Source of the DNA: Kineococcus sp. NBC_00420 | GTDB lineage: Bacteria > Actinomycetota > Actinomycetes > Actinomycetales > Kineococcaceae | Direction of reading: 5' to 3' | NCBI RefSeq assembly: GCF_036021035.1 | Contig: NZ_CP107930.1 | Location: forward strand, 1,860,001-1,924,000 | Length of the DNA: 64,000 nucleotides | Part shown: piece after piece, positions 1 to 7,343 of the stretch | How the letters are laid out: each line of letters starts with the position of its first letter | How positions within the stretch are numbered: position 1 is the first letter of the stretch | Program-made: the position numbers and the translations under genes | Notes under the pieces: generated by a model | The model's database searches: none | Seen by the model: only the letters and a program-made list of their open reading frames with translations | What the model was told of the DNA's origin: nothing

Positions 1-984
1 CAGCTTCTCCCGGTCGACGCCGGAACCGCTGACCGGCGTGGCCGCCGCGACGACCCCGACGGTGAGGGCGAGCAACCCGGCCAACGGCAGCACCGCGTGG
101 CCGAGGACGAGCCGCGGGGACCCGTCGTGACCCGGACCGGTGAAGTCGCGGCGCAGGAACAGCCGCCGCGCCAGGGCCGTCGCCACCACCGCCCAGGCGA
201 GGCTCACGAGGACGCCGAGCAGCAGCGGCGCGGTCCGGGCCGGTGCGGTCGACAGACCCCGCCAGGCGGTGAAGGCGTACCCCGGCAGCGCCACCCGCAC
301 CACGGTCGGCACGGGCAGCAGTTGCACGAGCTGCAGAACGAGGGCCAGCAGAGCGGGTAGGAGCAGGCCCACCGGCGAGCGCCCGAACGCGACGGAACCG
401 AGCAGCCCCACCGCGGCGAAGGCCAGCGTCGGGGCCAGGGCGGCGGCCCAGGCCAGCAGCACCGTCAGGGCCGCGCGGCCGGGGCTGAGCAGGTGCCCGT
501 CGAGACCCACCAGCGGGTGGGAACCCACGGCCAGCAGGCCACCGGCGGTGCTGGAGAGGGCCAGCCCCGCCACCAGGACCAGCAGCACGGTGAGGGCGGC
601 GAGGGCCTTGGTGACGAAGATGCGCCGGGGTGAGCCGACGGAGGTCAGGAGGTGCCGCCAGGTCCCGAGCCGGTCCTCGGCGGCGAAGACGTCTCCGGCC
701 ACGAGGGAGGTGAGCAGGGGCAGGAACCAGCTGCAGCAGAACGACAGCACCACGAGCGGCCCGGCCCAGCCGGTCTGGCCCATCCAGCGTCCGAAGACGG
801 TGTCGGTCGGCAGGGTGCTCTGGCGGCTGATGGCGGCCACGAAGGCGCCGGGCCCCACCCAGCACACCAGGAGCAGCAGGCGGGTGCGCCACTGCGCGGT
901 CAGCTTGAGGAGTTCGAACCGGTACCCGGGCAGGGCCGGCGCGGGACGGGTCAGCGGGGCGGGGCGTGCCTCGACGGCGCTCAC
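1..984 (-). CDS. ABC-2 type exporter permease, partial (3' end outside window)
   Basis: Membrane subunit that would pair with the ATPase encoded just upstream. Translating the minus strand from a GTG at 984 gives one open frame to the window edge (about 328 residues) with no stop. Several long Leu/Val/Ala stretches look like six or so membrane helices, one being 'LTVLLVLVAGLALSS', and a 'VAGDVFAAEDRLGTWR' loop is typical of ABC-2 permeases. The start overlaps the ATPase stop as GTGA, so the two are translationally coupled. The substrate cannot be told; antibiotic, peptide or lipid export are all possible. The C-terminus is missing because the window starts inside the gene. Confidence 0.8.
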   Translation of the reverse strand, partial: MSAVEARPAPLTRPAPALPGYRFELLKLTAQWRTRLLLLVCWVGPGAFVAAISRQSTLPTDTVFGRWMGQTGWAGPLVVLSFCCSWFLPLLTSLVAGDVFAAEDRLGTWRHLLTSVGSPRRIFVTKALAALTVLLVLVAGLALSSTAGGLLAVGSHPLVGLDGHLLSPGRAALTVLLAWAAALAPTLAFAAVGLLGSVAFGRSPVGLLLPALLALVLQLVQLLPVPTVVRVALPGYAFTAWRGLSTAPARTAPLLLGVLVSLAWAVVATALARRLFLRRDFTGPGHDGSPRLVLGHAVLPLAGLLALTVGVVAAATPVSGSGVDREKL

Positions 985-1913
985 CGCACGTCCTCGGTCA
1001 GGGCCAGGAACGCCGCTTCCAGGGGGGAGACGACGGGCGCGACCTCGCGCACGGCCACCCCGGCGTGGACGAGCCGGGCGACGAGTTCCTCCAGCGCCGG
1101 GACGGCCCCCCGCACGAGCAGCGCGTCCGCGTCGCGCTGTTGCGCGAGGTCGTCGGCCGGCAGCAACCGCACCCCCGGCGAGGACGCCGCGACCCGCCGC
1201 GCCTCCTCGGGCCGGGAGGTCCGCAGCCGGTGGTCCAGTTCGCCGGACTCGGCGGCCAACTTGGCCAGCGGTCCGGTGAAGACGACCCGTCCCGCGGCCA
1301 GGACGCTGACCTCGCTGCACAGCGCCGCGAGGTCGTCCATGCGGTGGCTGGAGAGGATCACGGACGTTCCCGCGGCGGCGAGCCGGTCAAGGACCCGCTG
1401 GACGTGGCGGGCGCCGGCGGGGTCGAGGCCGTTGGAGGGTTCGTCCAGGACGAGCACGCGCGGGTGCACCACGAGGGCGGCGGCCAGCCCGAGCCGTTGA
1501 CGCATGCCGAGGGAGAACCCGCGGACGCGGTCCTCGGCGACGTCGCCCAGGCCGACCTGCTCGAGCGCGTCGTCGACCCCGCGGCGGTCGCGGCGACGCA
1601 GGTCGGCGACGGCGGTCAGGTTCTGGCGCGCGGTGAGCTGGGGGTAGAGACCCGGGCCGTCGACGAAACCCGCGACGCCGTCGGGGACCGCGCTCCCGTG
1701 CCGCAGCGGGGTGCCCAGGAGTTCCACGCTGCCGCGGTCGGCGACGGAGAGACCGAGCAGCAGGCCGAGGAGGGTCGTCTTGCCCGCCCCGTTGGGACCG
1801 ACCAGCCCGTGGACCTGCCCCTCGCCCACGTCGAGGTCGACGCCGTCGAGGGCGATGACGTCCCCGAAGTTCTTGTGGACGCCACGCGCCCGTACCGGCC
1901 TCACCTGTTCCAC
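981..1913 (-). CDS. ABC transporter ATP-binding protein
   Basis: ATPase of an ABC-2 exporter, 310 residues. Visible motifs are Walker A GPNGAGKTT (about residue 39), signature-region FSLGMRQRLGL, Walker B VLVLDEPSNGLDP and the switch His in SSHRMDD, the order of the CcmA/DrrA-like family. The C-terminal 80 residues are the family's usual variable accessory region. The start is GTG with GAGGAG about 8 bases upstream. A perfect 7-bp inverted repeat lies 16-30 bases before the start and may be a regulator site. It forms an operon with the downstream permease. Confidence 0.9.
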   Translation of the reverse strand: MEQVRPVRARGVHKNFGDVIALDGVDLDVGEGQVHGLVGPNGAGKTTLLGLLLGLSVADRGSVELLGTPLRHGSAVPDGVAGFVDGPGLYPQLTARQNLTAVADLRRRDRRGVDDALEQVGLGDVAEDRVRGFSLGMRQRLGLAAALVVHPRVLVLDEPSNGLDPAGARHVQRVLDRLAAAGTSVILSSHRMDDLAALCSEVSVLAAGRVVFTGPLAKLAAESGELDHRLRTSRPEEARRVAASSPGVRLLPADDLAQQRDADALLVRGAVPALEELVARLVHAGVAVREVAPVVSPLEAAFLALTEDVR

Positions 1914-1928
1914 GGGTAGCTCCTCAAC

Positions 1929-1943
1929 CTCGCTCAGAGCGAG
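1929..1943. promoter_or_regulatory. inverted repeat, possible operator of the ABC operon
   Basis: CTCGCTC-A-GAGCGAG is a perfect 7-bp inverted repeat with a one-base centre, directly upstream of the ABC ATPase ribosome binding site. Such compact dyads are typical repressor sites (GntR, PadR or TetR type), but no regulator gene is adjacent in the window, so the function is inferred. Confidence 0.35.
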
Positions 1944-2050
1944 AGGCTAGGGGCCGTTCGGGTGAGGGTGGCCGACACCAGGGAAACAGCGGATGAACGT
2001 TGCCGGAGGCAATCGGTACCGCCCGCGCTGCCGTACCCGGGGAACTCGGG

Positions 2051-2611
2051 TCAGTCGATCTCGACGACGAAGTCCCACGTCACCAGCGGCGTCCCGAGGG
2101 GTTGCCACGTCAGGGTGGTGTGACCCGTCGCGAACGTGGACGACAGGTGCAGCGTCGCCGGGTGGCCCGGTTCGACCGTCACCGACGGGGCGTCGGCGGT
2201 GAGCGCCTCCGGGTCCTGCTTCTCGTCGAGCCCCAGGAAACCGGCCGCCGCGACGTCGAGGTGGCCCGAGGTCGCGGTGAAGGTGACGGTCAGCACTCCC
2301 GGCGCCGACACCGCGGACAGCGGTTGGCCGGGAGCGGGCGTCGGCACCTCGACGTCCGGCCCCGACACCTGCGCGGTCACGTCGGCGCCGGGCAGGACGA
2401 CGCGGACCGGGTCTCCCGCGGCCACGAGCTGGTAGCCGCCCGCCGAGGCGGTCGGGGTCGCGAGGACCTGGGTCTGCGGCGTGGCCACGGGGTAGGAACC
2501 CGCGCCCGGGGCGGCGTCCGCGCACCCGGCCGTCGCGACCAGCACCAGGGTGCCGGCCGCGACGGTCCGCGCGAGCGCCGCGGGGCGCCGTGCGTTCGAG
2601 CGGTGTCTCAC
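2051..2611 (-). CDS. putative lipoprotein of unknown function
   Basis: 186 residues. The N-terminus has an Arg-rich start, a hydrophobic stretch and a lipobox (VATAGC, Cys about residue 29), so it is expected to be lipid-anchored on the outer face of the membrane. The rest is Thr/Val/Gly-rich with a beta-sandwich look, and I recognise no catalytic motif. The GTG start overlaps the TGA of the phosphoesterase gene upstream (GTGA), implying an operon and perhaps a shared surface role. It ends about 100 bases before the ABC ATPase region. Confidence 0.75.
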   Translation of the reverse strand: MRHRSNARRPAALARTVAAGTLVLVATAGCADAAPGAGSYPVATPQTQVLATPTASAGGYQLVAAGDPVRVVLPGADVTAQVSGPDVEVPTPAPGQPLSAVSAPGVLTVTFTATSGHLDVAAAGFLGLDEKQDPEALTADAPSVTVEPGHPATLHLSSTFATGHTTLTWQPLGTPLVTWDFVVEID

Positions 2612-4215
2612 TTCACCTGGTCCAGGGGCTGGTGGCTGACGGGTTCCTGGACCTCGTCGAGGCGGGCGACGGCCGCGTAGATCCCGCCCTCGCCGGACGG
2701 TCTCGGCGCCAGGACCTTCGCCTTCGGGTTGTTGTAGACGTCGGGTCCGAACGGTCGCAAGCCGTCCGCCCCGGCGTAGCCGAGGTGGCCCTGGCCGTCG
2801 GAACCGCCGCGGTCGACCTGGAACAGGTCCTCCATCGACCGCAGCCAGCTGTAGTGGTTGTACGGCTGGTCGGTCACCGACCCCGGGGTCACGTAGGGGC
2901 TGATGAGGACGGAACCGGTGATCCCGCCGCCGGGGGTGGTGTCCTGGTTGAACGCCCGGTCGCCGGGCTGGTCGGTGTTCGGGCCGGGCAGCTCGTTGCA
3001 GCAGGCGACGACGGACTGGGCGGTGTTCGCCTGGCTCTCGACGCTGCTGCCGTTGTTCGCAGCACTGGCCGCACCCGTCACGGTGCCCAGCCCCGCGTCG
3101 GGCGTGTAGTTCTTGTCCGCGATGGAGTTCCCGTAGACCTTGTAGGGCGGGAACCCCTCGTCGAAGGTGATGTCGATGAGCCCGCCGTCCTGGTAGGCGG
3201 GGCTGCGCATGATCGCCGGGACGACCTGTTCCAGGAACAGGTCAGCGGCGTACAGGCCGCCCTGGGTGTTGGCCGGGGTCTTGCGGTCGCCGGTCAGCAC
3301 GTTCGAGCCGCCGGAGAGGTTGTCCCCCTTGCAGGTGGCGTCGTGCGCGTCGCTGCAGTTGTCCGGACTGATCCAGGAGAAGGCGGGGGTGGTCTTCTCG
3401 CTCTTGAGGTCCGCCAGCAGGTTCTTCGCCAGCGGCACGACGTGCCGGGCGCAGTCGCCGTTGTCGAGCAGCGAGTGGAACCACGCGAAGGGGTTGTGCT
3501 TGGGGACGTACTGGTCGTCGACGGTGGTGCTCGGCGCGGCCAGGCTCCCCGGGGAGGCGTAGGGCCCCTCGGCGGCACCCGGGTCGACCACGGCGGGACC
3601 CGGACCCGGCAGCGGGTTGCCGCAGGTCGTCGCCTCGCGTGCGGGGTCGTTGCCCATGTCCTGCATGTAGCCCTTGTAGCTGACGTGCTGGGCGTCGAAC
3701 TGGTTGAACAACGTCTTGACCTGCCGGGGGAAGACGCAGCCCGGCTGGGTGGACCCGTCGTGGTAGGTGCCGTCCGGACGCTGGGTGTCGTCGAGGATCT
3801 TGAACTGCCCGTCCGCGACCTCCTGGACCGGGCCGGTCTCGTTGTAGTAGGGGCAGTCGGCCTGCGGACCCGGCGACGGCGCCTGACCGCTGACGAGCGA
3901 GAGGTAGTTGTCCTCGCTGAAGTGGCCGGTGCCGTAGTACTGGCGGGCGAGGACGCCGTAGGACGGGAGCGTCTTCCAGAGGTAGGAGTTCTGGTTCAGG
4001 CCGGTGAACGACGCCTCGTACGACTTGTTCTCGAGGACGATCGTCCACACGTGCTTGATCTTCGGCGGCGTCCAGGACGGGCCGGAGTGGGCCTGGGCGG
4101 CCGCGGTGCTGCCGGCGACGAGGAAGCCGGCGACGAGGACGACGATCGAGACGAACGCCGCGCTGGACCGGCGTCGAGGCCGGGTAGAACGTCCGGTGGG
4201 ATCCACGGGCCACAC
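2608..4215 (-). CDS. secreted phosphoesterase (phospholipase C / acid phosphatase family)
   Basis: Exported hydrolase of the phosphoesterase family that includes bacterial phospholipases C and AcpA-like acid phosphatases. After an Arg-rich n-region and hydrophobic core ending AAAQA, the mature protein opens with IKHVWTIVLENKSYEASF, the typical metal-binding start of the family. It later shows YYGTGHFSEDNYLSLVSGQ, TFDEGF and a C-terminal YNHYSWLRSMEDLF. I prefer the GTG at 4215 because AGGA sits 9 bases upstream and it leaves a normal-length signal peptide. GTG 4206 and an upstream start at 4329 are alternatives. The substrate (phospholipid or phosphomonoester) is unknown. Confidence 0.85.
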   Translation of the reverse strand: MWPVDPTGRSTRPRRRSSAAFVSIVVLVAGFLVAGSTAAAQAHSGPSWTPPKIKHVWTIVLENKSYEASFTGLNQNSYLWKTLPSYGVLARQYYGTGHFSEDNYLSLVSGQAPSPGPQADCPYYNETGPVQEVADGQFKILDDTQRPDGTYHDGSTQPGCVFPRQVKTLFNQFDAQHVSYKGYMQDMGNDPAREATTCGNPLPGPGPAVVDPGAAEGPYASPGSLAAPSTTVDDQYVPKHNPFAWFHSLLDNGDCARHVVPLAKNLLADLKSEKTTPAFSWISPDNCSDAHDATCKGDNLSGGSNVLTGDRKTPANTQGGLYAADLFLEQVVPAIMRSPAYQDGGLIDITFDEGFPPYKVYGNSIADKNYTPDAGLGTVTGAASAANNGSSVESQANTAQSVVACCNELPGPNTDQPGDRAFNQDTTPGGGITGSVLISPYVTPGSVTDQPYNHYSWLRSMEDLFQVDRGGSDGQGHLGYAGADGLRPFGPDVYNNPKAKVLAPRPSGEGGIYAAVARLDEVQEPVSHQPLDQVK

Positions 4216-4387
4216 CCAAGCAGTTCCTGGCCGTTCGCGGTAGTTGCTTCGAGCGATCAGTCTGTGAACACCTGACCTCGCGTCCCCCGGCACGGACTGG
4301 GCCGGACGGGTTGCGGGAGTCGGGGACACGGGCGCTACCCGGGGTATGGTCGTGACACGAGCTGCGCCCGTGAGGGCGGTGCTTCGT

Positions 4388-4459
4388 GCGGGTCAGGTGT
4401 CCGTGGTGACGCGCTCCGGTTCCACCGGAGAGGGCCAGGTTCAAGCCCTGGGACCCGCT
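4388..4459 (+). tRNA. tRNA-Gly (anticodon TCC)
   Basis: A complete cloverleaf folds by hand. The acceptor GCGGGTC (4388-4394) pairs with GACCCGC (4452-4458), with discriminator T. The D stem is GTGT/ACGC. The anticodon stem CTCCG/CGGAG holds the loop GTTCCAC (anticodon TCC at 4421-4423). The T stem CCAGG/CCTGG holds the loop TTCAAGC. CCA is not encoded. The T-U-C-C anticodon loop and GCGGG acceptor match glycine identity. Confidence 0.93.
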
Positions 4460-4581
4460 CTTCCTCCCCTCCTCCGCGGGCGGTCACCCGTACGGCGCCT
4501 GTGCCGTGGAGCAACCGTTGCCGATACCTGTTCTGCCGCCCCCACCAGGCGGGGAGCACCACGGCGACGAGAGGCACGACC

Positions 4582-4833
4582 ATGCCCGGCACCGACTGGG
4601 AGCAGCGCGCGAGCTGCCGCGACTACGTCGAGGTCTTCGACCAGACCTTCGACTCCACGACCCGCACCAGTGCCCGCCACCACGGTCTCGCCGCCGAGGT
4701 CTGCCAGACCTGTCCCGTGCGGCGCGACTGCCTGCGGGAGGCGCTGGCCGTCGAGACGGCCACCACCCGCTTCGGGATGCGGGCCGGCCTCATGCCCGCC
4801 CAGCGGAGTCACCTGGCCCGGCAGAGCGCGTGA
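4582..4833 (+). CDS. WhiB-family iron-sulfur regulator
   Basis: Small actinobacterial redox regulator of 83 residues. Four cysteines in WhiB spacing (C12, then C41-x2-C44-x5-C50 in EVCQTCPVRRDC) should bind a [4Fe-4S] cluster. The usual G-V/I-W-G-G turn is replaced by FGMRAGL, as in divergent Wbl proteins. The basic C-terminus HLARQ may contact DNA or sigma factor. The ATG at 4582 has GAGAGG at a suitable distance; a longer frame from 4501 lacks a good ribosome site. It follows the tRNA-Gly gene on the same strand. Confidence 0.88.
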   Translation: MPGTDWEQRASCRDYVEVFDQTFDSTTRTSARHHGLAAEVCQTCPVRRDCLREALAVETATTRFGMRAGLMPAQRSHLARQSA

Positions 4834-4849
4834 CGCGGAGCGGGGCAGG

Positions 4850-5539
4850 TCACCGGGGGGTGGAGCCGGGTCCCGCCTGGTGCAGCAGCGCCGCGAACGC
4901 CCGGGGGTCCTCCAGCGGTCCCAGGTGACCCGTCGCCGTCGTGGTGAGCTCCGCCCCCGGGACGGCCGCCGCGATCGCCGTGTGGAACTCGGGCGGACAG
5001 AGGGCGTCGTGGATCCCGGAGACCACCCGGACGGGCACGGTGAGCGTCGGCAGGCGGCCGAGCAGGTCCTGTCGGCTGTCCTGCAGCGCCAGTTGACGAC
5101 GCAGCACCGCCGCTCCGACGGCGTCCGCCATCGCCAGGGTCCGTTCGACCAGGTCCGGGCGGGCGACCGCCGTGGACGGGGCGAGCAGCAGGGGCAGGAT
5201 CTCCTCCTGCAGGACGCGCGGCGGGACGCCCGCGTCCAGCCGCCGTCGCCACTCCCCCCACCCGCGGCGTTGCCCGTCCGTGGGCGCCCGGGCGTTCGTC
5301 GCCGTCAGCAGCAGCCCCGCGACGCGTTCGGGGGCGCGCAGGGCCAGGGCCGTCGCGACGACGGCCCCCAGGGACGAACCCCCCAGGAGGAAGCGCGGCG
5401 GCAGCGTGCGCAGCAGGTGCCCGACCTGCTCGTCCACGCTCTCCCGGTCCAGCGGCGGGGTGAGGGCGTCGTCCACCCCACACCCGCTCCACAGGTCCTC
5501 GGAGCAGTTCATCCCCGCCAGCAGCACCCAGCGCGTCAC
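4850..5539 (-). CDS. alpha/beta hydrolase
   Basis: 229-residue alpha/beta-hydrolase-fold protein. The nucleophile elbow is GGSSLG (Ser about 55), followed by a helix and APERVAGLLLTAT. The acid is probably in VVSGIHDALCPP and the catalytic His in TGHLGPLEDP. The N-terminus opens directly in a beta strand (VLLAGMNCSEDLW), with no export signal. The substrate is unknown. The GTG start lies only 16 bases after the stop of the 53-residue small ORF on the same strand, so the two are probably cotranscribed. Confidence 0.8.
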   Translation of the reverse strand: MTRWVLLAGMNCSEDLWSGCGVDDALTPPLDRESVDEQVGHLLRTLPPRFLLGGSSLGAVVATALALRAPERVAGLLLTATNARAPTDGQRRGWGEWRRRLDAGVPPRVLQEEILPLLLAPSTAVARPDLVERTLAMADAVGAAVLRRQLALQDSRQDLLGRLPTLTVPVRVVSGIHDALCPPEFHTAIAAAVPGAELTTTATGHLGPLEDPRAFAALLHQAGPGSTPR

Positions 5540-5555
5540 CCCACCGGCCCCCCGT

Positions 5556-5717
5556 TCAGCCCTCGACCGCCCCGTCGGTCGTGGTCGCCTCGTGGAGCTC
5601 CCGGGGCATCTCGGCGAAGCACGCGGAGTTCTCCGAGAGGTCGCTGGTGGTGGGCAGCGTGAGGTCGTTCATCCGGCCCGAGACCACGATGGCCGTGGCA
5701 GCGGTGTCGTCGGTCAT
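5556..5717 (-). CDS. small ORF, 53 residues, unknown
   Basis: Encodes a 53-residue acidic, Thr/Ser-rich peptide with one Cys (SDLSENSACFAEMP in the middle) and a Thr-rich tail. A GGAG stands 6 bases before its ATG at 5717. It sits 55 bases after the aldolase stop and 16 bases before the hydrolase start, all on the minus strand. I recognise no family. Leader-plus-short-core shape would fit a modified-peptide precursor, but no modifying enzyme is next to it, so this is speculation. It could equally be a small protein partner of the hydrolase. Confidence 0.5.
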   Translation of the reverse strand: MTDDTAATAIVVSGRMNDLTLPTTSDLSENSACFAEMPRELHEATTTDGAVEG

Positions 5718-5772
5718 CTGCGCTCCGGGGGAAGGGTTCCTGGTGACATCGGTCTGAACTCCGTTCCCGGCG

Positions 5773-6576
5773 TCAGGCGTGCGGGACGAGGAGTTCCGTG
5801 AGGTGCGCCATGAGGGCGTGCGCGAGGTTGTAGACCACGATCTGCGCACCGTCCTCGAACGCCGCCGACGCCCGCTGGGAACTCCCGACGATGTCCACCC
5901 GGAGTTTCCCGCCGGCCGCGACGGCCGCGTTGACCCGGGCGATCGCCGCGGGGACCGGCAGGTCGTCCGGACCGGTGGCCGCGGCGAGGTCGGCGGGTCC
6001 CACCATGATGCCGTCCAACCCCGGGGTCGCGACGATCTCCTCGACCGCACCGACCCCGGCGGGGGACTCGACCATGCCCAGGACCAGGGTGCGGCGCAAC
6101 AGGTCTGCCAGGTGCGTCCGGGCGTCCGTGGTGCCGAACCGCCCGGCCCGCCCGTACGTCGCGAAACCCCGCCGACCTACCGGTGGGTAGTGCGCGGCGG
6201 CGACCACCGCGGCCGCCTCGTCGGCGCTGTCGACGTGCGGGGCGAGGATGCCCTCGGCCCCCTGGTCGAGGACCCGCAGGACCATTCCCGGGTCGTCGCT
6301 GCCGACCCGCACCAGGACGGGAACCCCGTGCAGCGCGGCGCAGGCGATGTGCTGGCGCAGCGCCAGCACGTCGGCTGGGCCGTGCTCACAGTCGATCAGC
6401 ACGAAGTCGTGACCGGCCACGCAGACCATCTCCACGAGTTCCTCCGCGGGCATCCGCAGCAGCACCCCGAGCAGACGTTCGCCGGCCTGTGCGCGCTCGC
6501 GCAACGACGTGTCGGCGCGCTCGCGCAACGACGTGTCGGCGCGCTCGCGCAACGACGTGTCGCGCAGCGCCGCCAT
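5773..6576 (-). CDS. HpcH/HpaI-family class II aldolase
   Basis: Predicted metal-dependent aldolase cleaving 2-keto-3-deoxy sugar acids or related 4-hydroxy-2-oxo acids to pyruvate plus an aldehyde. Family marks are LIDCEHGP, GILAPHVDSADEA, the metal Glu in LGMVESPAGV and GLDGIMVGPADLA. Length is 267 residues against about 250 for the family. The excess is an N-terminal block of three perfect DTSLRERA repeats (residues 6-29). The ATG overlaps the SDR stop (TGATG). It is the last catabolic gene of the hisD-like/SDR/aldolase operon. Confidence 0.85.
   Translation of the reverse strand: MAALRDTSLRERADTSLRERADTSLRERAQAGERLLGVLLRMPAEELVEMVCVAGHDFVLIDCEHGPADVLALRQHIACAALHGVPVLVRVGSDDPGMVLRVLDQGAEGILAPHVDSADEAAAVVAAAHYPPVGRRGFATYGRAGRFGTTDARTHLADLLRRTLVLGMVESPAGVGAVEEIVATPGLDGIMVGPADLAAATGPDDLPVPAAIARVNAAVAAGGKLRVDIVGSSQRASAAFEDGAQIVVYNLAHALMAHLTELLVPHA
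6492..6562. repeat. three 24-bp tandem repeats inside the aldolase gene
   Basis: Three consecutive copies of a 24-bp unit (6492-6515, 6516-6539, 6540-6562; last copy one base short before divergence) encode DTSLRERA three times at the aldolase N-terminus. The copies are identical at base level, so the expansion is recent and in frame. Confidence 0.9.
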
Positions 6577-7343
6577 CACGCCACCATCCCGGCGGAGAGG
6601 TCGACGTCGGCCCCGCACATGCCGGGCATCGCGAGCATGGCGAGCACGGCCCGTCCGACCTCCTCCTCGGTGACCATGCGCCCCAGGGCCGCGCGCGAGA
6701 CGAACGCCTCCTCCGCGACCTCGACCGGGACCCCCCGACGTTGCGCCTCGAGCCGGAGGTTGCGTTCCATCCGCGGTCCGAGCACGGGCCCGGGCGAGAG
6801 GGAGTTCACGCTCACCCCCGCCGGACCGACCTCGAAGGCCAACGTCGAGGTGAGTCCGAGGACGGCCATCTTCGACGCGCAGTACGGGGTGCGGTTCGCG
6901 AGCGGGCGCTTGCCCGAGACCGACGCGAGGTTGACGACGTCCCCGGCCCCCCGCGCGACCATCGCCGGCAGGAAGGCGCGGCACAGCAGGAACGTTCCCC
7001 GCACGTTGACGTCGAACACCGCGTCCCAGTCGTCGACGGAGATCTCCGTCAGGGGGGCCACCGGCCCGGGGACCCCGGCGTTGTTCACCAGGACCGAGAT
7101 CTCCTCCTCCGCCAGTTCGGTCCGCAGGCGCTCGACCGCGGACTCGTCGGCGACGTCGCAGGACGCGGTGCGGGTGCGCTCCCCCAGCCGCCCGGCGACC
7201 TCGGCCAACCGGCCGCGGTCGCGTCCCACCAGCACGACGCGCGCGCCGGCCCCGTGCAGCGCGGTCGCGATGGCGGCCCCGAGACCGCTCCCGCCGCCGG
7301 TGACCAGCGCGGTCCGGCCGGTGAGGTCGGTGAGGTCGGTCAC
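6576..7343 (-). CDS. SDR-family NAD(P)-dependent oxidoreductase
   Basis: Classical short-chain dehydrogenase of 255 residues. The dinucleotide motif is TGGGSGLG, followed by NNAG, the catalytic Ser in LASVSGK, YCASK (Tyr-x-x-x-Lys) and a PGPV segment. The GTG start overlaps the stop of the HisD-like gene (GTGA), and its own stop overlaps the aldolase ATG. It likely oxidises or reduces a hydroxyl of the same hydroxy-acid intermediate handled by its neighbours. The substrate is not visible. Confidence 0.85.
   Translation of the reverse strand: MTDLTDLTGRTALVTGGGSGLGAAIATALHGAGARVVLVGRDRGRLAEVAGRLGERTRTASCDVADESAVERLRTELAEEEISVLVNNAGVPGPVAPLTEISVDDWDAVFDVNVRGTFLLCRAFLPAMVARGAGDVVNLASVSGKRPLANRTPYCASKMAVLGLTSTLAFEVGPAGVSVNSLSPGPVLGPRMERNLRLEAQRRGVPVEVAEEAFVSRAALGRMVTEEEVGRAVLAMLAMPGMCGADVDLSAGMVA

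Noticed and set aside
2590-4275. Plus-strand frame of 561 codons opposite the phosphoesterase
   Set aside because: The minus strand encodes a signal peptide and phosphoesterase motifs; the plus frame is repetitive Gly/Val/Arg.
4501-4581. N-terminal extension of the WhiB protein from an upstream start
   Set aside because: No ribosome site, and the extra residues do not resemble WhiB proteins; ATG 4582 has a good site.
6492-6562. Possible short CRISPR array
   Set aside because: The copies are directly adjacent with no spacers and lie in frame inside the aldolase gene.
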